Of a stretch of 64,000 nt of DNA, positions 35,877-45,751 are shown one piece after another (the first letter of the stretch is position 1; every line of letters starts with the position of its first letter). The stretch spans positions 261,074 to 325,073 of the forward strand of contig NW_022985550.1 of the NCBI RefSeq assembly GCF_010093815.1. Direction: 5' to 3'. Made by a program: the position numbers and the translations under genes. Source of the stretch: Pseudovirgaria hyperparasitica (Eukaryota > Ascomycota > Dothideomycetes > Acrospermales > Acrospermaceae). Under the pieces are notes generated by a model. It searched no databases. It was not told the DNA's origin and saw nothing but the letters and a program-made list of their open reading frames with translations.

Positions 35877-37394
35877 AGGGATGGACCATCACTCGTGCTT
35901 TGGCATCCATCTCTACAGTCTGCAGTCTACAGCAAGACAGCCATATGGATATGGAAGTTGGAGCAATCAGATAGAGCAGGAATGATATCCAGTCCAGTGA
36001 AAATGATGCGTCGACCGAAAAAAAAGAGACATTGGAAGGAGGCACAGTGAGCGACGAGAGACATGTAGTAGCAGTAGTAGTGTGCACGCGATGATTGATG
36101 TCAGAGGTATTGATGAGGCTGGGAAGAATGATAGGACGACATGGGCCAATCCTTGTGCTTGGGCATAAAACTGGCCCCCAGGCATGGATGCAGAGTGTAG
36201 TAGACGGCATCATCAGCTGGTGGAGGCCTCGATCGGGCACCAGCTTCATTCATTCGCAATTGCACGGCGACGTCAGTGTCTGGCGAGGTTGGGCAGGAGA
36301 TTGCGCAACAGTGATATGGATTCCTCTCAGCATGTCCCAGCGTCAGTGCGATATGATGTCGATGTGGCTGGGAAGTGAGTGAAGGGTGCTAGGATGGTCC
36401 ATGCTAGAAATAGCAGCACGACGCCCGCTAGCAGTAGCAGTAGCAGTAGTAGTAGTAGCAGTAGCAGCAAGCACCAACAGCCGCTCGGCAAGGCGACTGT
36501 GGACTCAAGCAGTGGAAATGCCAATGCCAATGCCCAAACCACCACCACCACCACCACCAACCAACATGAATCAATCTCTCACACTGTCCGTCTCATCAAC
36601 CGCCAGTCCAGTACGTACTGCGTCTGCTCATGATGGTCGTATACTCGAATAGCCCAGCGCTTCAGGATGGATGAAGATGAATATGGGCTAGCAGCTAATT
36701 AGCTACAGCGCGCGCGCGAGAGAGAGAGAGACCTTGGGCTGCTGCGCCTGGGGACATGCGACATGACATCTGATGGATTCATCAATTAGTACTAATTAAT
36801 GATTGATTCTCGAATCTTGGATCAGCAAACGGGGGCCAGACAGGGTGCACGTTGCTTTTTGTTTGTTTCTGACGGCTCTGGCCATGCATGATAGATAGAT
36901 ATAAAGGTCTGGCTCAGCCCTGGACTGACTTTTGGCTGATTGCCTATCGAGAGCATCCATCCGTCTTATAATTACACCGTTCACTGCACTGCACTGCACT
37001 GCACTCCTCAGCTGACTTTGCTGCGTCGTCGTCAGCTGCAAGACATTGACGCCCTCTCTTCTTGTTCTTGTTCTTGTTATTACCATTATTGCTGTTATAT
37101 CATTTCATCCGCCGCCGCCCCATCGCTCTTCTCTCGTCTCTTCTGCTATTATTCATTAGCCATTAGCGCCACTCACTGTCTGGCCGCGAATCCTTCGTCG
37201 TTATCGTGTGCCCCACCATCCCACCAACGACCGAGAGAGCCATCAGCCGCACGACTCAAAACTGCTGCTATTTTCACCCTTCAAAACCTGTCCAAGCCCC
37301 CGTCTTCTTCTGATTCTTGTCGACTCTCCGAAAAACTCCTCTCACCTGTATTTCAGTCGTCTTGTTTACACATCACCCCCAAAACACCACAAAC
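35877..37394. promoter_or_regulatory. Long upstream region of the coiled-coil gene
   Basis: About 1.5 kb. It holds a GTA/GCA trinucleotide tract near 36425-36470, a (CCA)n tract near 36540-36560, a GC/GA dinucleotide run near 36710-36732, and a long pyrimidine-rich leader (37060-37390) typical of filamentous fungal promoters. ORFs here are low-complexity and not credible genes. Confidence 0.45.
36425..36470. repeat. Imperfect (AGT/AGC)n trinucleotide tract
   Basis: About 15 units alternating AGT and AGC, non-coding as far as can be seen. Confidence 0.85.
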
Positions 37395-39037
37395 ATGCCC
37401 GCTCCACCAGGCGCCTGGGACGAGGAAGACGAGTACTACAGCTCTGACCGCCACTGGGGTGCTCGCTATGTCAGACCGCCACCACCACCACCGCGACCGT
37501 CATATCTGGATCCTCGAGCTCCTGGAGGCTCGCGCGCCGACGTCTCATATGGTCTTCACCGTTCGCGCTCTCAAGGCCATGCCCCGGCTCCAAACGTGAC
37601 CATCTACAACACCGTCGATGCCGACCAACAACCCTACATCGCCAACAGCCCTAGCGCCAGAAACACGTCTCGCGGACGACCTCAACCCGCATCGAGAGAC
37701 TGGGAGCTCGAGGATCAGCTGGCCGAAATGCGCCTCGAGATGGCGCGCCAGAGGTCACGGTCACGTGGCCAGGCAGATCACTATCACGAACACCACCGCA
37801 GTGGCTCTCACTCCCCGACATACAACAAGCGGATCGAACTTGAGCTGGCCAAGGAGCGATTGCGGATGAAGGAGGAGGAGCTTGAGCGGGAGAAGCTGGA
37901 GGAGCAGATCAAGCGAGAGTACGAACTGCGGCGCGAAAAGGAGGCCCGGAAGCGCCAAGAACGCGAAACCGAAGAGGAAGCCGAGAGGAAACGCATCATT
38001 GCCGAAAACACAATGAAGCTCGAGAGAGCCGAGCAGGAGCAGAAGGCGGCACGGCAGCGGGCCATTGACGAGTGGTCCAGGAAGAAGGCTGAAGAAGAAG
38101 CGGCTGCCAAGGCGGCCCGCCAGAAGGCCATAGACGACTTCAACAAGAAGACGAGCGAGGAAGAAGCCGCAAGGAAGATTGAGCGCCAACGGGCCGTCGA
38201 CGAGTTTGAGCGGAAGAAGCGCGAAAAGGCGGAAGAGGAACAGGCCGCCAAACAGCGCATCATCGACGACTACGAAGCCAAGAAGAGTCTCGACGCGAAG
38301 AAGCAAAAGGAGCAGGAAGAGGCTCTCCTGGCGAAGCTCAAGAAGCAGGAGGAGGAGAAGAAGGAGAAGGAGAAGAAGGAATGGGACGAGTTCCTGGCGA
38401 AGCAGAAGAAGCTCGAAGAGGAGGAAAAGGCCAAGAAGGAGGCGGCGGAGAAGGAGTTTGAGCAGAAGATGGCCGAGCGCCTCATGAAGTCCGGCTTCCA
38501 GCAAAACCAGATCGACGCCATCACCAAGCCGGAAAAGCAGCAGCACCTGCCTCCAGGCTTCCTGCCGAACAACCCTCTCCAAGCCCCTGCCCATGCCCAT
38601 GCCCCTGCCTTGGCCCCGGGCCCGGGCCCGGCCCCCGGCGGCCACCAACCCACCTTCATCAAGGTCCACCGCGACCATCTCTCGATCGACACGCTAACCT
38701 ACTTTAACATTCCATGGCGCTACGACGAGGTAAGCTTTCTCTCCCGCCATGAACTTGTATCCCAAACAATTGCTAACAACAAGGCACCCAGTACGACCGC
38801 AACTACTACATCATCCTGCGCGAAATGGACAACACGGAGACGGACATGCTGTTCGAGCATACCCGCCGTCTGCGCACACGCACCACCACCTCGCTGCTGA
38901 TCGAGGAGCGCGATTCCCGCCGCGGCAAGCCCGAGTATGCCTTTGTCCGGCACAAGAGCAAGACGCGCGCCGTGTCGCCGAGTCCGGCCCGGCGGCGGAG
39001 GAGCTCGCCGAAGACGGTGGGCCTGCGCCTGTTCTGA
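37395..39037 (+). CDS. Coiled-coil repeat protein with conserved C-terminal domain, function unknown
   Basis: Exons are 37395..38729 and 38792..39037, 526 aa. I do not recognise a named family. Residues 1-130 are Pro/Ser/Arg-rich. Residues about 135-375 are a highly charged coiled coil. Within it, about 215-300 holds four copies of a roughly 21-residue unit resembling ARQ-R-AIDEW-xRKK-xEEExAA (ARQRAIDEW, ARQKAIDDF, ERQRAVDEF, AKQRIIDDY). The C-terminus (about 430-510) looks globular: FIKVHRDHLSIDTLTYFNIPWRYDE-YDRNYYIILREMD, then a helix with HTRRLRTRT, and an RS-rich tail. That last block is not coiled coil and is likely the functional part. The start ATG follows a long pyrimidine-rich leader. 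Cytoskeletal or RNA-bound roles are guesses only. Confidence 0.8.
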
Positions 39038-39703
39038 CTTCTGAGTGCGTCTTGTCTGGCCTGTGAATTGAACTATGGAAAAATAACTACGTCCCTTTTT
39101 TTTTTTCTTTGGCACTTGGAGCGAGCGTGTTTGGGCATCTCTCTTTGTCTCTGCTTTCTCGAGCGATCGATCATCCAAAGTCAGCGACCCGGGGGGGAAG
39201 GGATTTTTATATCCGATTTTTGGCTGTTTCATCATACTTGGAGACACGATTTGTTGGGTTGGGCATTTACATCTACATACATACAGTTTGACATGTATGT
39301 TCGGACGATTTTCTTGCACAGGTTGTCTGGGAGGGCGGGGAGGGGCAGCGGAAAGGGGGATCTAGGGGGTGCCAGGAAGGTCTCTCTAGCTGTCTTGTTT
39401 CCTCTCATACCTGTGTCTAGATAGCCAGGCAGGTGTGAATGGACGAGTAGTTTTTGTTTTAGGAAATCTATATATATATATACATGATACATGATACATT
39501 GATACACCCACACATGCACATGCACGTACGCGCGCGCTTCCTTCAGCGAGTCAGGTCGTGAGCCAGCAGAGAGTTTCCACAACAGCCCGGTAAAATAAAC
39601 ACCAAACGCCATGCTCACTCACACCATCTATTCACCCCCTCTCTTCACACACACACACACTCTCTCTCTCTCTCTCTCTCTCCCCCTACGAACCTCACCC
39701 AAA
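39038..39703. other. Intergenic between convergent genes
   Basis: About 670 bp of 3' flank for two convergent genes. It contains (TA)n near 39470-39482 and a compound (CA)n(CT)n tract near 39648-39682. No gene is seen. Confidence 0.4.
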
Positions 39704-40814
39704 TCACCCCTCCACCCTTCTGATAATCTCCTCATACACCGTCCACGCCAACGCACTACTCATCCCCTTGCGCACCACCCGAATCCCCACCCCCTCCATC
39801 AACACCCCCCACCCTTCCTCCCGCACCATGCGCGCCCCGGCTCCAAGCATATGCCCGTACACGCCCGGAAACAGCTGAATGCGCGTCTTGATGGCATCAA
39901 ACGGATTCGTCGCCGCCGTCGCTCCCACGCTCGCCGCCACCGCGCTCGAGAAGTTTACCGCTGCGTGGCTTGTTGCGCCTGCTGTTCCTCTTCCTCCTCC
40001 TCCTCCCCCTGCTCCTCCTCCTCCTCCTCCTGCTCCACTGTCCGCATCCCCACGAGGGGAACCAAGAAACACACCCCCAAGCCTCTCCTTGCAAATCTCG
40101 TACCCGACGACGTAGAGCCCCGCATACGGCGCGTCGCGCACGGCCGTCGCGCCGAAGCCCGCGAAAAAGCCGCGGATGCCTTCCGTAGTGTAGATGTGCC
40201 GTGCTGCGCGCGTGAGGGAGGTGTAGGTCTGGGTGTAGACTGTGGATTCGAAGCGGACTTTGACGATGGTGATGGGCATCATGAGGAGGCCTGCCCAGGT
40301 GCGTGCTGCGGCGCCGGTGAGGAGGTTGAGGGTTGGGTTTGTGTTTTTGGTGCTACTACCACTTCTACTGCTGCTGCTGCTGCTACTGCCATTGTTGTTG
40401 TTATTGTTGTTGTTGTTGTTTGTGCTGGTGCTGGGACTCGGACGCGGACTCAGATTCCCAAACCCGACGCGCAGCGCGTTGAGCGCGGAAAAGTAGAGCG
40501 CGCTGCCGAGCCCCGTGCGGACGGCGGACGGGATCGTGCCGCGCCAGAAGTGGCGGATGGGCGTGGGGCCGGAGGCGATGGTGTGGATGGTGGAGAGGAG
40601 GGTTGTGGAGCGGGATTGTTGGACGCGGGTTTTGAGCAGGTCGGCGGGTTGGAGGAGGATGGCGGTTAGGATGCCGGAGGAGAGGCCTGCGAGGAAGTGG
40701 ACTGTGGGGTTTGTGTGGTGGTTAGAGGGGTGGGTTGGGTGAGGGAGAGGGAGAGGGGGAGGAGGGAGACGTACAGGAGCCTGGGGCGTGGCGCTGGGGT
40801 TGGGTCGTCGACAT
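39704..40814 (-). CDS. HEM25: Mitochondrial glycine transporter Hem25 (SLC25A38-like carrier)
   Basis: Exons (minus) are 40814..40775 and 40701..39704, 345 aa. Exon 1 encodes only [13 protein letters not shown]. Carrier signatures are [24 protein letters not shown] and [15 protein letters not shown], the set seen in Hem25/SLC25A38. Members import glycine into mitochondria for the first step of heme synthesis. The closing YEEIIRR tail also fits. Two loops are expanded by simple sequence: a poly-Asn then poly-Ser run (plus-strand DNA 40350-40421) after repeat 1, and a poly-Gly run (39985-40034) after repeat 2. Removing these would leave the usual length of about 300 aa. Confidence 0.92.
40391..40421 (-). 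repeat. (AAC)n run encoding poly-Asn in HEM25
   Basis: About ten Asn codons in a row on the minus strand, mostly AAC with one or two AAT. A Ser codon tract follows downstream in the gene. Confidence 0.85.
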
Positions 40815-41384
40815 TGTAGAGGTGGGTTATGTTGCTTTCATGGTGTTGAGGTTGGGAGGAGGTCGTTGCTTGGTAGGTCGAGAGGGTTGAGATGAGGTTG
40901 GAAGTTTGAGAGAGAATAAGAGAGAGCGCGCGTATGAGTCGTTGCGCGTGAATTCGGGTCAGATATATATGTGTGTGGTCGTGGCCGTGGATTGACCGTT
41001 CTTTTCGGGATTAGACGATGCTTTCGTGAGGTCATCCACTCATCCTTGCACGCACGGCTCGCTCCCCTAGGCTTCTTGTTCGCGTTCGTGCCAGGTTTTT
41101 CATGTGAGACGAGCTCTACGTAACGATCTTAGGGAACCAGGATATCAATTGACGTCGGCCTGGCGTCGTCGGTCGAGGCAGGTGTGCTGTCGAGTTCTTG
41201 TCAAAACGTTGGTCTGCGCTCCGGCTCCGAGCTCCGACGTTTTTCTACGCCCTGCATCCAGCACCAGTTTCTTTCGGGAATAGCTCACACCCGCCTCGAC
41301 AAAAATTTCGGTTGCATTTACCAGTCAAGGCTCTCTACTAGCTAACCTATCGCACACCAAAGCACCCCAAAAATCAAAACGTTA
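40815..41384. promoter_or_regulatory. HEM25 upstream region
   Basis: About 570 bp between the carrier start and the tRNA-Gln gene. Carries GA/CT-rich stretches near the carrier ATG. No gene is seen. Confidence 0.4.
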
Positions 41385-41474
41385 GGTCCTACCCGGATTC
41401 GAACCGGGGTCACCGGAAGATTCAATTGCACTGGCATCAGAATCCGAAGTGCTAACCAGCTACACCATAAGACC
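41385..41474 (-). tRNA. tRNA-Gln (anticodon CTG) with intron
   Basis: The minus strand folds into a full cloverleaf. Acceptor GGTCTTA pairs with TAGGACC (one G-T pair). The D-arm stem is GTGT/GCAC, anticodon stem TCGGA/TCCGG and T-arm CCCGG-TTCGAAT-CCGGG. The anticodon loop reads TTCTGA, then an 18-nt intron (after position 37), then T. Anticodon CTG reads CAG (Gln). The internal promoter boxes A and B are intact. Confidence 0.93.
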
Positions 41475-41881
41475 GTTTGTGCAATCTTCGCTTATGCAAT
41501 ATATATTCATATTTTTGTGAAACTCCTGAGCCCTATCACACAACGGATACGAATGCGCGAGTTCTGACGCCTCATCTAACGTCGACCACGGACTACATCA
41601 GTAGTAATAGAGTACCTCGCCACCATCCCTCTACACCAAGGACCTAGACAGTGATATTACACTATATACCAATGTTCTTACGCCAGAGCCCGTCCGATGG
41701 CTGTGGCAAGGTTGCGACCCCACCCACCCCTCTCGTCGCAACAGTAGAAGCACGCAAGATGCAACACCCATGACGCATTCGTTGCTGTATATATGACAAG
41801 GTAGTGATCAGTCGTAGAATACTAACCTTCCAGCTTACTCCATCGCACTCCCAAGTCTACGTTCCACGTCCATTCGTCATC
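41475..41881. promoter_or_regulatory. Upstream region of the TauD-type dioxygenase gene
   Basis: About 400 bp. A TATATA box lies at about 41788-41794, some 90 bp before the ATG at 41882. No ORF of note. Confidence 0.45.
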
Positions 41882-43117
41882 ATGGCCACTGCACAAGTCG
41901 TCTCTCCTAGTCCTGCAGGCCAGCCTGATATTGGCTATGCACCCGACCAGGACAAGTATCTCGCACGTGTACAGCGCCGTCTCCAACAGGAGCGTGAAGA
42001 GACCCAGAACAAGTCGCTTCCCCCTGGCTTCCCGAGAGAGCTCAAATCAGACCTTGTCTGGGATGGCAAGGATCTCGAGACAAAGTACGATTGGACGTAC
42101 GAGCTGAATGATCAGGAAGTAGAGGAGATTGAGGCTGCACTGCGGCACTTCAAGAGCCTAAACAAACCTTGGGGCTTCATTGACCAGACGACGTTCCCCT
42201 TACCGAAGCTGAACCCCGTACTTCGGGACATTTCTAGAGAAGTGCACAATGGACACGGATTCAAGGTCCTGAGAGGACTGCCAGTCAGTAAGCACACTCG
42301 AGAAGAGAACGTCATCATCTATGCAGGTGTATCGTCACATATCGCACCCATCCGTGGCCGTCAGGACCATCAATATGACGGCAAGCCAGCGGACGTCGTG
42401 CTCGCTCACATCAAAGATCTCAGCAAAGTCATCGATGCAAGCCAGATAGGCGCGCCAGCATACACTACCGAGAAGCAAGTCTTCCATACCGACGTGGGAG
42501 ACGTGATAGCATTATTCTGTCTCCAGACTGCTGTTGAGGGGGGTCAGAGCAAGCTATCAAGCAGTTGGCGAGTCTACAACGAGATTGCCGCTACGCGACC
42601 AGACCTCATTCGTACATTGGCAGAGCCATGGGCCGCGGAAGACTTCAACAACAAGGAGAAACCGTACAATCTGCGGCCACTGCTCCACTACCAACCGCCC
42701 ACCGAAAACAGCCCTGAGAGACTCATCATCCAGTACGCCCGCAGGACGTTCACAGGCTACTGGGGCCTGCCGCGATCAGCAGAGATTCCGCCAATCACCG
42801 AAGCTCAAGCTGAGGCTCTGGACACGCTGCACTACCTTGCGGAGAAGCATGCGGTGTCTCTGGACTTTCGCCAGGGCGATATCCAGTTTGCCAATAATTT
42901 GAGCATTTTTCACGCAAGGGACGGCTTCAAGGATACGCCTGAGCAGCAACGACATCTGATCCGGCTGTGGCTCAGGGATCCAGAGTATGCATGGGAGACA
43001 CCGGCTGCGAATCAGCCACGATGGGACAAGCTGTACAAGGGGGTCACGCCGGAAGCTCAGGTGTTCCCGTTGGAGCCTCGTGTCAGGAGTGCGAGTTCTG
43101 GGAAGAAGCTGGAATGA
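41882..43117 (+). CDS. TauD/TfdA-type Fe(II)/2-oxoglutarate-dependent dioxygenase
   Basis: A single exon of 411 aa; the frame is open further upstream, but 41882 is the first ATG. The iron-binding HxD is in VFHTDVGD (H202, D204), and the distal His is in IFHARDGF (H344). The 2-oxoglutarate-binding Arg lies in HLIRLWLRD (about 361). The fold is that of clavaminate synthase-like TauD enzymes, which use 2-oxoglutarate and O2 to hydroxylate small molecules such as sulfonates, amino-acid derivatives or aryloxy acids. The substrate cannot be told. The only metabolic neighbour is the epoxide hydrolase 430 bp downstream on the same strand. Confidence 0.9.
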   Translation: MATAQVVSPSPAGQPDIGYAPDQDKYLARVQRRLQQEREETQNKSLPPGFPRELKSDLVWDGKDLETKYDWTYELNDQEVEEIEAALRHFKSLNKPWGFIDQTTFPLPKLNPVLRDISREVHNGHGFKVLRGLPVSKHTREENVIIYAGVSSHIAPIRGRQDHQYDGKPADVVLAHIKDLSKVIDASQIGAPAYTTEKQVFHTDVGDVIALFCLQTAVEGGQSKLSSSWRVYNEIAATRPDLIRTLAEPWAAEDFNNKEKPYNLRPLLHYQPPTENSPERLIIQYARRTFTGYWGLPRSAEIPPITEAQAEALDTLHYLAEKHAVSLDFRQGDIQFANNLSIFHARDGFKDTPEQQRHLIRLWLRDPEYAWETPAANQPRWDKLYKGVTPEAQVFPLEPRVRSASSGKKLE

Positions 43118-43547
43118 TATATTCTGGTAGCTCTGGTACTCTAGCTTATAGAATGAACAAGTTCTTCGAGATTCAGATGCATTTTGGTTCGAGACCAAAT
43201 GAACCCCCTGGTTGCAGCACGGTTGTGGCTAGCGCCCTTTTGCTCCATCGGAATCCATACCACATAATCGACGACTCGTAACGTCAGACCATACGGAACT
43301 ACACAACAATAATCCCAATGAGGCTTCGACCTAAGGGTGAGCATCGTATGATTGACAGGCAGGACATTCTCTTTTTCCCAATGTGAACCTCGGTAATGTT
43401 AGTAGTCTGCACCAATCGGCTAATGATGTCACTTGCTATGTTGCTTCAAGTTATGTTGCGATGACCGGACTTAATAACTCCATCCATCAACATAATAAGA
43501 AACATACACTTGGTTCAAATTATCAATCCGTCAGAGCACAATTCACG
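43118..43547. promoter_or_regulatory. Upstream region of the epoxide hydrolase gene
   Basis: About 430 bp. A CCAAT element lies at 43412-43416, about 130 bp before the ATG. No gene is seen. Confidence 0.45.
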
Positions 43548-44957
43548 ATGGCTCCAACCCCATACACAATATCAGTGCCCGACGAAGCCATCGACGACCT
43601 CAAGCAAAGACTAGCCCTGACCAAATTCCCAGACGAGCTGGACGCAGACGACCAGTGGGCATATGGCTCTCCGCTCGCCGACATCAAGAGACTAGCCGCG
43701 TACTGGAAGGACGGATTCGACTGGCGAAAAGCCGAAAGCAAACTGAACGAGCTCCCAAACTTCCGGACCACCGTCAACATCGACGGCTTCGGAGACATCG
43801 GAATCCACTTCATCCACGCCGTCAATCCATCCAGCAACGCCATCCCCCTCCTCTTCTGCCACGGCTGTAAGTCCCCCTCCCTCCCTTCCCTCCCCCATAC
43901 ACCCTGTATCCCCCCCCCGTGCCCACCACCAACCCACTCACCCACCCAGGGCCCGGCTCCTTCCTCGAAGTAACCAAACTCCTCCCCCTCCTCCACGGCA
44001 CCCCCACCACCCCAGCCTTCACCATCATCGCCCCCTCCCTCCCCAACTACGGCTTCTCCGACCGCACCACCACCCCGGGCTTCGCCCTCGCCCAATACGC
44101 CGAAACATGCCACAAACTCATGCTCCAGCTCGGCTACCCGCACTACGCCACCCAAGGCGGCGACTGGGGCTTCTACATCACCCGCACCATGGGCGCCCTC
44201 TACCCCGCCTCCGTCCTCGCCTCCCACATCAACATGATCCGTCCCGCCGGGCCCCCAACCCTCACATCCAACCCCTTGCTCGCCCTCCAGCACGCTCTCA
44301 CGCCCTACACCCCCGCCGAACACCGCGGTCTCGAGCGCAGCAAATGGTTCGAGCGCGAAGGCAGCGCGTATAACCGCCTTCAAGCCACGCGGCCGCAGAC
44401 GCTCGGCTACGCGCTGTCCGATAGCCCCGTCGCGCTGCTGGCGTGGATATACGAGAAGCTGCATGACTGGACGGATGGGTACGCCTGGACGGACGAGGAG
44501 GTGCTGACGTGGATTGCGATATATTGGTTTAGTAGCGCGGGCCCGGCGGCGAATGTGCGGATTTATTATGAGGCTAGGCATACGGATCGGGCGGCGCGCG
44601 GGTCGCGGCAGAGGGCGCATGGGTATGTTGGTGGGGTGAAGTTGGGGTTGGCGTATTTTCCGAAGGAGTTGGGGTTGTGGCCGAGGACGTGGGGGAGGAC
44701 GATGGGTGAGTTGGTGCTTATTTCTTTGGGGTGGGGGGCTTTTGTGTGTGTTTTTGGGTGACTGACTGACTGACTTTGGTGTAGGGCCTGTGGTGTATGA
44801 GAGCGAGAATGATAGTGGTGGTCACTTTGCGGCGTGGGAACGACCGCATGTCATTGCGACGGATCTGCAGAAAATGTTTGGCAAAGGGGGCCCATGCTAT
44901 AAGCTTATCAAGGGGAGGAGTGGGTATGATAGCACGACGGCTAGAGCTAATCTATAA
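43548..44957 (+). CDS. Epoxide hydrolase (microsomal type, EHN plus alpha/beta hydrolase)
   Basis: Exons are 43548..43866, 43950..44705 and 44785..44957, 415 aa. Residues 1-110 form the epoxide hydrolase N-terminal (EHN) domain, with [21 protein letters not shown]. The alpha/beta hydrolase core follows, with the oxyanion motif HGWPGS (rebuilt across intron 1), the nucleophile Asp178 in [11 protein letters not shown] and the catalytic His372 in [10 protein letters not shown]. Tyrosines in the lid region (for example IYYEAR) fit substrate activation. The enzyme adds water to epoxides. No signal peptide or N-terminal membrane anchor is visible, unlike mammalian microsomal forms. The stop codon lies within the first copy of a 167-bp tandem duplication. 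Confidence 0.93.
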
Positions 44958-45277
44958 GGGAGGAATGTACATGTACATCTGCAGGTAGTATAAGCAATAC
45001 AGGAGAACCGAACGACTGGTCTCTACGCTCTGTTGATGGTGAGTAACGCCGTATTCTGATGAAATCACATACAAATATGTGTCACCCCTAAAGTGTTCTC
45101 CCAACGGCCTGAGCTAATCTGTAAGGGAGAAATGAACATGTATATGTGCAGGTAGTATAAACAATACGGGAGAATCGAACGACTGGTCTCTACGCTCTGT
45201 TACCCGTGAGTAACACAGTATTCTGATGAATACACATACAGACATGTGTCACCCCTAAACTGTCCTTAGGGTGGTCC
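44944..45277. repeat. 167-bp tandem direct duplication, two diverged copies
   Basis: Copy 1 is 44944..45110 and copy 2 45111..about 45277. Both begin GAGCTAATCT and share long blocks such as CGAACGACTGGTCTCTACG and ATGTGTCACCCCTAAA. I see about 20 differences, many of them C/T or G/A. Copy 1 carries the last five codons of the epoxide hydrolase; in copy 2 the TATAAG around the stop has become TGTAAG. Confidence 0.85.
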
Positions 45278-45312
45278 TTTATATCCAACGATAACTGCAC
45301 ACAATCGTAACA

Positions 45313-45440
45313 GGTCAGATGGCTCGGTGGTGAAGGATGTATCCACAACAAGGGGTTCCTAAGGACTTGGGCGGCAGAACGTCATGGGATCGATCCCCAT
45401 GACATGTCGTTTTGTATTTTTTTCTTTTTTTTTTTGGCAA
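45313..45440 (+). other. tRNA-like or SINE-like Pol III relic
   Basis: TGGCTCGGTGG (near 45320) resembles box A, and GGATCGATCCC inside the hairpin GTCATGGG..CCCATGAC (near 45382-45404) resembles box B. A T-rich tract that could end Pol III transcription follows at about 45411-45436. The acceptor ends do not pair and no anticodon arm forms, so this is not a working tRNA. A tRNA-derived SINE fragment is possible, and so is chance. Confidence 0.3.
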
Positions 45441-45751
45441 AATTCCCCCAATCCCACACAAAGTCTTATCATTGACACGAACGGTATGAGCACGAGGAAA
45501 TCCTTGGCTGGGTACATCAGACCCACGAAGCTTCTCTATTAACGACCGCCAATCGCCCCATTCCATGCGGACAAAGTTGAATGCCCGCAACGCCTACGCT
45601 ATGTTGAAATCTATGGCGATTACATGCACCACACCTCCGCCCCCCCTGAATCTCCACCCCACCTATCCCTTCAATCGCCTCCCGCAGCCTGCCCTTACTT
45701 CCATGCCACACTGGCTCACACCCCAACCCAACAACAGCCATCACGGCAACC

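Noticed and set aside
37761-38678. 305-aa Leu-rich frame antisense to the coiled-coil gene
   Set aside because: The CTT/CTC Leu run is just the complement of Lys/Glu codons (AAG/GAG) in the coiled coil.
39611-40669. 352-aa frame on the plus strand across HEM25
   Set aside because: It is Arg/Ser and Cys-rich low-complexity sequence opposite a clear carrier gene.
41804-41881. Upstream extension of the TauD dioxygenase frame
   Set aside because: It begins with GTG, not used as a nuclear start; the first ATG is 41882 and a TATA-like box sits upstream.
43523-44620. 365-aa open frame antisense to the epoxide hydrolase
   Set aside because: It is a shadow of the GC-rich coding strand, Gly-rich without domain features; the plus-strand gene has complete catalytic motifs and splice sites.
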